Assembly: GCA_031550755.1 (NCBI GenBank) | Contig: JAVBOJ010000024.1 | Coordinates: forward strand, 1 to 10,858 | Direction: 5' to 3' | Length of the DNA: 10,858 nucleotides | Origin: JAVBOJ01 sp031550755 | Lineage (GTDB): Bacteria > Bacillota > Clostridia > Oscillospirales > UBA929 | In this document: positions 7,692 through 10,858 of the stretch, piece after piece | Position numbering within the stretch: position 1 is the stretch's first letter | How the letters are laid out: every line of letters starts with the position of its first letter | Notes under the pieces: model-generated | Seen by the model: the letters and a program-made list of their open reading frames with translations, nothing else | The model's database searches: none | Told to the model about the DNA's origin: nothing | Position numbers and translations under genes: made by a program

Positions 7692-7708
7692 GGGCAATTC
7701 ATTTGCCC
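7692..7708. other. Small hairpin between the glycosyltransferase and gtrA-like genes
   Basis: GGGCAA (7692-7697), 5-base loop, TTGCCC (7703-7708): a perfect 6-bp stem in the 111-base gap. It overlaps a spurious ATG at 7702. No T-run follows. Confidence 0.45.
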
Positions 7709-7732
7709 GCAGAAACATCCCTGTTCTCATCT

Positions 7733-7760
7733 TCTCCAAAGCACCTCAGCGCTTTGGAGA
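7733..7760 (-). other. 10-bp hairpin just after the glycosyltransferase stop
   Basis: TCTCCAAAGC (7733-7742) and GCTTTGGAGA (7751-7760) form a perfect 10-bp stem with an 8-base loop. It starts 5 bases beyond the glycosyltransferase stop on the minus strand. It lacks a T-run, so it is more likely an mRNA-processing or stability element, or partial attenuation before the gtrA-like gene, than a full terminator. Confidence 0.5.
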
Positions 7761-7765
7761 GGACT

Positions 7766-8710
7766 TCACTCGTCAAAGCCTTCCTTCTCGCCGATGATGT
7801 ACAGCGGGCGCGCCTTTGTCTCGTCATAAATCCGGCCGATGTACTGGCCGATGATGCCCAGCATAATCAGCACGATGCCGTTGAAAAACAGCGAAATCGC
7901 CGCCAGCGACGCCCAGCCGGAGGTCCAGGTCGTGGACGCCGGGCCGGAGACCAGCCGCAAAATTACAATGACAATCAGGAACAAAAAGCTGAAAAACGAA
8001 ATAACCGCGCCCAAATAGATTGACAGTTTGAGCGGTTTGTAGGAAAATGACGTGAGAGCGTCCCCGGCGAACTTGAGCATTTTTTTCAGCGGATATTTCG
8101 TCTCGCCGGCAAAGCGCTCCTCGCGGACATATTCCACCGCCGTCTGCTTGAAGCCCACCCAGCTCACCAGCCCCCGCACATAGCGGTTGCGCTCGGGCAG
8201 CTTTTGCAGCGCGTCGCAGACCTTGCGGTCTAGCAGGCGGAAATCGCCCACATCCACCGGGATATCCACATCGGTCATGGCGTGCAATGTACGGTAAAAC
8301 AGCTTGGCCGTCAGCTTTTTGAAAAACGTCTCGCCCTTGCGGCGCGAGCGCTTTCCGTAGACCACCTGCCAGCCCTCGCGCCATTTGGCCAGCATGTCCA
8401 AAATGACCTCGGGCGGATCCTGCAAATCGGCGTCGATGACCACAATGGCCTCTCCCGAGGCGTGCTCCATGCCGGCGGTTATGGCCACCTGATGTCCGAA
8501 ATTGCGCGAAAAGGACAGCAGCTTGACCGCCTTGTCGGCCGCGCACAGCGCCTTGGCCTTTTCCAGCGTTTTGTCGCGGCTGCCGTCGTTGACAAAAATG
8601 ATCTCATAGGTGCCGCCGCAATTTTTCATGACCGCCGTCAGCCGCCGGTAAGTCTCGTCGATGACCAGCTCCTCGTTGAAAACCGGCACGACCACCGAAC
8701 ACATGACCAT
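7766..8710 (-). CDS. Family 2 glycosyltransferase, GtrB/DPM1-like, 314 aa
   Basis: Membrane-anchored GT-A enzyme that probably transfers a sugar from a nucleotide sugar to undecaprenyl phosphate on the cytoplasmic face. Motifs: SVVVPVFNEE (5-14), VNDGSRD (40-46), and the metal-binding DADLQDPPE (93-101), with DAD in place of DXD. VDVGDFRLLDR (152-162) and ERNRYVRGLVSWVGF (173-187) are both characteristic of the GtrB/ArnC group. Two C-terminal membrane helices lie at about 229-255 and 266-292. The start is ATG at 8710, with GAGGTGAT about 10 bases before its GAGG core; a second ATG at 8704 is possible. It has its own promoter (8744-8773) and is followed by the GtrA-like gene, so the two form a lipid-linked sugar transfer and translocation pair. 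The sugar and final acceptor (teichoic acid or other surface glycan) are unknown. Confidence 0.95.
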   Translation of the reverse strand: MVMCSVVVPVFNEELVIDETYRRLTAVMKNCGGTYEIIFVNDGSRDKTLEKAKALCAADKAVKLLSFSRNFGHQVAITAGMEHASGEAIVVIDADLQDPPEVILDMLAKWREGWQVVYGKRSRRKGETFFKKLTAKLFYRTLHAMTDVDIPVDVGDFRLLDRKVCDALQKLPERNRYVRGLVSWVGFKQTAVEYVREERFAGETKYPLKKMLKFAGDALTSFSYKPLKLSIYLGAVISFFSFLFLIVIVILRLVSGPASTTWTSGWASLAAISLFFNGIVLIMLGIIGQYIGRIYDETKARPLYIIGEKEGFDE

Positions 8711-8743
8711 GGGGACATCACCTCACGTCCTGATTTTTCGACG

Positions 8744-8773
8744 ATTATATCACATTCTGCCTACCATTATCAA
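8744..8773 (-). promoter_or_regulatory. Sigma-A promoter of the glycosyltransferase-gtrA unit
   Basis: Minus strand: -35 TTGATA (8773-8768, 5/6), 18-base spacer, -10 TATAAT (8749-8744, 6/6). The expected start is near 8737. It lies in the 92-base divergent gap with mrnC, for which I see no clear promoter. Confidence 0.78.
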
Positions 8774-8802
8774 GAGTACTATCATCATCCGGAGGGAATA
8801 CT

Positions 8803-9177
8803 ATGGAACAGCTTGCCGCCCTGCGCGAAATGCCCACCCTGACGCTGGCCTATGTCGGCGACGCCGTGTTTGAAACCATGGTGCGCTCGGCGCTGTGCCG
8901 GCAGGGTCTGACGCGTACGCTGCACAAGGAAACCGTCCGCCGGGTGCGCGCCGGGGCGCAGGCGGTCTTTGCCGCGCGGCTGCTGCCGGAATTGTCCGAG
9001 GAGGAAAAGGCCGTGCTGCTGCGCGGGCGCAACACCGAGGTCGGCACCATCCCCAAGAGCGCGTCCCGCGAGGAATATCAATGGGCGACCGGACTGGAGA
9101 CGCTGTGGGGCTATTTATATCTCGACCATCGCCGGGAACGGCTGGCCGAGCTGTTCGCGTTGATTTTAGAGCCGTAA
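8803..9177 (+). CDS. mrnC: Mini-ribonuclease III, 124 aa
   Basis: A stand-alone RNase III catalytic domain without the dsRNA-binding domain. In Bacillus it matures the 23S rRNA ends. Conserved pieces: LAYVGDAVFE (15-24) with Asp20, the LLRGRNTEVGTIPK block (72-85) and YQWATGLETLWGYLYL (92-107) with Glu99. Together the Asp and Glu sides form the Mg-dependent active site in the dimer. The length is typical. The start is ATG at 8803, with GGAGGG 6 bases upstream. In many Firmicutes the gene follows cysS; here it is the first gene after a divergent glycosyltransferase and is followed 17 bases later by a yitT-like gene. The latter's ribosome binding site overlaps the mrnC stop, so the two are probably cotranscribed. 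Confidence 0.96.
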   Translation: MEQLAALREMPTLTLAYVGDAVFETMVRSALCRQGLTRTLHKETVRRVRAGAQAVFAARLLPELSEEEKAVLLRGRNTEVGTIPKSASREEYQWATGLETLWGYLYLDHRRERLAELFALILEP

Positions 9178-9194
9178 AGGAGATGCGCTTTACA

Positions 9195-10070
9195 ATGAAG
9201 GACGCCTTGCGCGCCAAGCCCTCGCGGGCCATCTGGGAGTATCTCGTCATTTTGGCCGGCACGGCCGTCTACGCCGGCGCGGTCACGGTTTTTATCCGTC
9301 CCGCCACCCCGCCCATCCCGCTGGGGGGCGCGGCCGGTGTGGCGCTGCTGCTCAATTCGGTGTTTAACCTGCCCACCGGTCTGATGATTATGGCGCTCAA
9401 CCTGCCGCTGTTTCTCATCAGCTTCCGGTCGCTGGGGCGCAAATTCCTCGTGCGCACCGTTACCGCCGTCGTCCTCTCCTCGCTGCTCATCGACCTCATC
9501 GACCCGTTTATCCCCAAGTACACGGGCGACCCGCTGCTTTCGTCGCTGTACGGCGGCCTGTTTATGGGGCTGGGGCTGGGTCTTGTGTTTTCGCGCGGGG
9601 CGACCACCGGCGGCAGCGATATTTTGTCCAAACTCATCAACGCCCGCCGGCCGCATCTCAGCCTCGGCAACCTCAATTTCGGCATCAATGTCGTGATTAT
9701 CGCCATTTCCGCCATCGTGTACCACAACGCCGAATCGGCGCTGTACGCCATGGTGCTGCAATTTGTCTCGTCGGCGGCCATCAACGCCGTGCTCGGCGGC
9801 ATGGACAACGCCACGGCGGCGTTTATCGTCACCCAGCATCCGCAGGAGCTGTCCTCGGCGCTGCTGACCCGTTTGGGGCGCGGCGTGACCAGCATTCCGG
9901 GCACGGGGATGTACACCGGCGACCCGAAGTGCACGCTGCTGTGCGCCGTGCGGGCGCATGAGATCACGGCGCTGAAAAAGCTGGTGCGCGAGGTCGATCC
10001 CAATGCGTTTTTGATTGCCACGGGCGCCAAGGAGGTTGTGGGCAAAGGGTTCAAGGGATACGGAACATAA
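9195..10070 (+). CDS. YitT-family membrane protein (DUF161 + DUF2179), 291 aa
   Basis: Widespread Firmicutes inner-membrane protein of unproven transport role. Hydrophobic segments are at about 15-37, 44-78 (probably two helices), 88-103, 113-135, 158-178 and 183-200. The conserved GATTGGSDILSKLI loop (136-148) follows the fourth or fifth helix. The C-terminal cytoplasmic DUF2179 domain (about 225-286) shows GTGMYTGDPK, LKKLVREVDPNAF and AKEVVGKGFK. The start is ATG at 9195: AAAGGAG (9176-9182) is about 12 bases upstream. The in-frame ATG at 9183 sits directly on that site and is too close. The frame is open further upstream inside mrnC, but that part is out-of-frame mrnC sequence. The gene ends 45 bases before an intrinsic terminator. 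Confidence 0.95.
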   Translation: MKDALRAKPSRAIWEYLVILAGTAVYAGAVTVFIRPATPPIPLGGAAGVALLLNSVFNLPTGLMIMALNLPLFLISFRSLGRKFLVRTVTAVVLSSLLIDLIDPFIPKYTGDPLLSSLYGGLFMGLGLGLVFSRGATTGGSDILSKLINARRPHLSLGNLNFGINVVIIAISAIVYHNAESALYAMVLQFVSSAAINAVLGGMDNATAAFIVTQHPQELSSALLTRLGRGVTSIPGTGMYTGDPKCTLLCAVRAHEITALKKLVREVDPNAFLIATGAKEVVGKGFKGYGT

Positions 10071-10083
10071 TTTCGTCATTTCG

Positions 10084-10113
10084 CGTGACAATGTTATGTC
10101 ACGATTCATGACA
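10084..10113. other. Alternating TGACA/TGTCA repeats after the yitT-like gene
   Basis: CGTGACA (10084-10090) and TGTCACG (10097-10103) form a perfect 7-bp inverted repeat with a 6-base loop. A third element, TGACA (10109-10113), can pair with the same TGTCA. The three half-sites are 11-12 bases apart, about one helical turn. Function unknown. Confidence 0.45.
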
Positions 10114-10115
10114 GT

Positions 10116-10156
10116 CCAAACGGGAGCATTTCTGCCCCCGTTTTGGTTTGTTTGAG
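10116..10156 (+). terminator. Intrinsic terminator after the mrnC-yitT unit
   Basis: AAACGGG pairs with CCCGTTT, and GCA pairs with TGC inside around a TTTC loop, with one mismatch. The stem is followed by TGGTTTGTTTG. It lies between the yitT-like gene (plus) and the 33-codon gene (minus), so it may serve both, though the T-rich side favours the plus strand. Confidence 0.7.
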
Positions 10157-10160
10157 TGGT

Positions 10161-10262
10161 TTATCGGGCGGTGTTTTGCGGTTTGTTGTCGGTGGGCGCG
10201 CCGCGATCGGGCGTCTTGGCGGTAGGATTTGCGCCGCCCTTGCGGTTTTTGTCTTTGGCCAC
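10161..10262 (-). CDS. Small hydrophilic protein of unknown function, 33 aa
   Basis: A GTG start at 10262 is preceded by GGAGGTGA (10275-10268), with 8 bases between GGAGG and the GTG. That is one of the best ribosome binding sites in the window. The product begins MAKDKNRKGG and ends DNKPQNTAR. It contains no Leu, Ile, Val, Phe, Tyr, Trp or Cys at all; it is made of Lys, Arg, Asn, Asp, Pro, Thr, Gly, Gln and Ala, so it is surely unstructured alone. In size and composition it resembles minor small acid-soluble spore proteins, but I cannot match it to one. The gene ends facing the yitT terminator, 5 bases away. No clear sigma-A promoter is visible upstream; TATAAA at 10326-10331 (minus strand) has no matching -35. 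The opposing plus-strand frame looks like chance translation. Confidence 0.62.
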   Translation of the reverse strand: MAKDKNRKGGANPTAKTPDRGAPTDNKPQNTAR

Positions 10263-10466
10263 TATGGTCACCTCCGTCTGTTAAATATTGGGTCTTGCCC
10301 TATTGTGCGCATCCCGGAGATGGTTTATACATCTATTTTTGGGGGGCGTTGGTCGGATAGTGGCATGGGCTTCGGGCAGCCGCCCGGCCTGTCGCGCTCG
10401 CTGCGCCCCTGCCGCTCCGGTTTTCCCTTCGGGCGGTTCCCGCCCTGCGGGAAAGACCTGCGCTTT

Positions 10467-10532
10467 GTCGCGAAATAAGTCCGCGCTCCGCTCAAAGCAA
10501 GCTTCTCGTCTCCGCTCGCCTTATTTCGCGAC
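10467..10532. repeat. 13-bp perfect inverted repeat with 40-base spacer
   Basis: GTCGCGAAATAAG (10467-10479) and CTTATTTCGCGAC (10520-10532) are exact inverted copies in otherwise GC-rich noncoding DNA. A shorter hairpin, TTCCCGC-CCT-GCGGGAA (10437-10453), lies just left of it. It is part of the gene-free 10263-10858 region and could be a MITE-like end pair or a stem-loop. Confidence 0.65.
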
Positions 10533-10538
10533 CCGGGC

Positions 10539-10696
10539 GGCGAGACGCTTCCCTGTCACGCTCGCTCGGGTGCACGGCCGGTCGTCCAAGCCTGCTCCGA
10601 ATCTTTACGGACAGAACGCTCCGCGTTCTTGGTTCCGCAGATCCTGCGCCGCTTGGCCTCCCTGCGCCCCCGGCGAGACGCTTCTTTGTCACGCTC
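10539..10696 (+). repeat. Direct repeat pair, 25 bases, 133 bases apart
   Basis: GGCGAGACGCTT-N3-TGTCACGCTC occurs at 10539-10563 and 10672-10696, with 2 mismatches in 25 bases. The DNA between them is noncoding and GC-rich. The second copy abuts the block shared with the repeat element at 1531-1567. Confidence 0.65.
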
Positions 10697-10858
10697 CCCC
10701 GACGTTTGCCCGTTCGCCCATGTCCCCGCCCGACCCGGCGAGGCGCGGAGCGCCGCAGACCGGGCGGGAGTGGGCTTACCGGGCGAAGTAGCAGGGGTCT
10801 CGGGGGCGGATAGAGCCCCCGAGCGTGCTTTCTTTGGTGACTTTCTTTCGCACGACCA
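10696..10858 (+). repeat. Composite repeat element, copy 2 (rearranged, cut by window edge)
   Basis: Three blocks match copy 1. First, 10696-10732 is an exact 37-base inverted copy of 1531-1567. Second, 10731-10764 matches 1587-1620 in direct orientation, with 1 mismatch in 34. Third, 10779-10858 matches the right module of copy 1 in direct orientation and, more closely, its left module (1404-1482) in inverted orientation. The internal hairpin CTCGGGGGC/GCCCCCGAG (10799-10823) is perfect. The TTTCTTTGGTGACTTTCTTT end is present, but its partner arm lies beyond the window. Together with 10263-10695 this is a ~600-base stretch in which I see no gene. Confidence 0.75.

Noticed and set aside
7655..7702. 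ATG at 7702 as the start of the gtrA-like gene
   Set aside because: No ribosome binding site precedes it and the extra 16 residues come from a hairpin-containing spacer. The GTG at 7654 gives the typical MKKRLSKYRR start.
10143..10478. 111-codon plus-strand frame opposite the 33-codon gene
   Set aside because: It begins inside the yitT terminator without a ribosome binding site. The opposing minus-strand frame has a far better start signal.
10288..10791. 167-codon plus-strand frame at the right edge
   Set aside because: It reads through the repeat mosaic and both direct repeats, and the product is Arg/Ala/Pro/Ser-rich. Repeat content explains it.

Overview
The window looks like part of the chromosome of a GC-rich, Gram-positive-type (Firmicutes/Clostridia-like) bacterium, probably an uncultured gut or environmental relative of the Oscillospirales. 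The reasons are strong AGGAGG-type ribosome binding sites, consensus sigma-A promoters, several TTG/GTG starts, a Mini-ribonuclease III, a YitT-family membrane protein and a small TxpA/BsrE-like (holin-like) toxin peptide. The lineage is inferred from gene content; there is no rRNA gene to confirm it.

Layout, left to right. Bases 1-1327 (minus strand) hold a two-gene unit: a PHP-domain metallo-phosphoesterase whose stop overlaps the start of a polysaccharide deacetylase that runs off the left edge. Bases 1328-1863 have no gene; they carry a composite inverted-repeat element and a 5 x 7 bp tandem repeat. Glycogen phosphorylase (minus) and IMP dehydrogenase guaB (plus) are divergent, each with its own sigma-A promoter and each starting with TTG. 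guaB is followed after 16 bases by a sugar phosphate isomerase/epimerase-like TIM-barrel protein. Bases 6912-7218 contain a compact convergent locus that I read as a type I toxin-antitoxin module: a 28-residue membrane peptide on the minus strand and a roughly 100-nt RNA on the plus strand, meeting at a 15-bp terminator stem. Next, on the minus strand, are a GtrA-like membrane protein and a GtrB/DPM1-like glycosyltransferase, a cell-surface glycosylation pair. Divergent from them are Mini-III (mrnC) and a YitT-family protein, ending at an intrinsic terminator. Facing that terminator is a short 33-codon minus-strand gene. The last ~600 bases are a GC-rich mosaic of repeats, including a second, rearranged copy of the element seen at 1351-1794.

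Most genes are housekeeping or envelope functions: glycogen breakdown, guanine nucleotide synthesis, 23S rRNA maturation, lipid-linked sugar transfer and polysaccharide modification. The unusual content is between the genes. The toxin-antitoxin locus has 5' leaders shared by its two opposing transcripts and a ribosome binding site that can pair in two exclusive ways. The intergenic repeat family keeps its hairpins through compensatory base changes.
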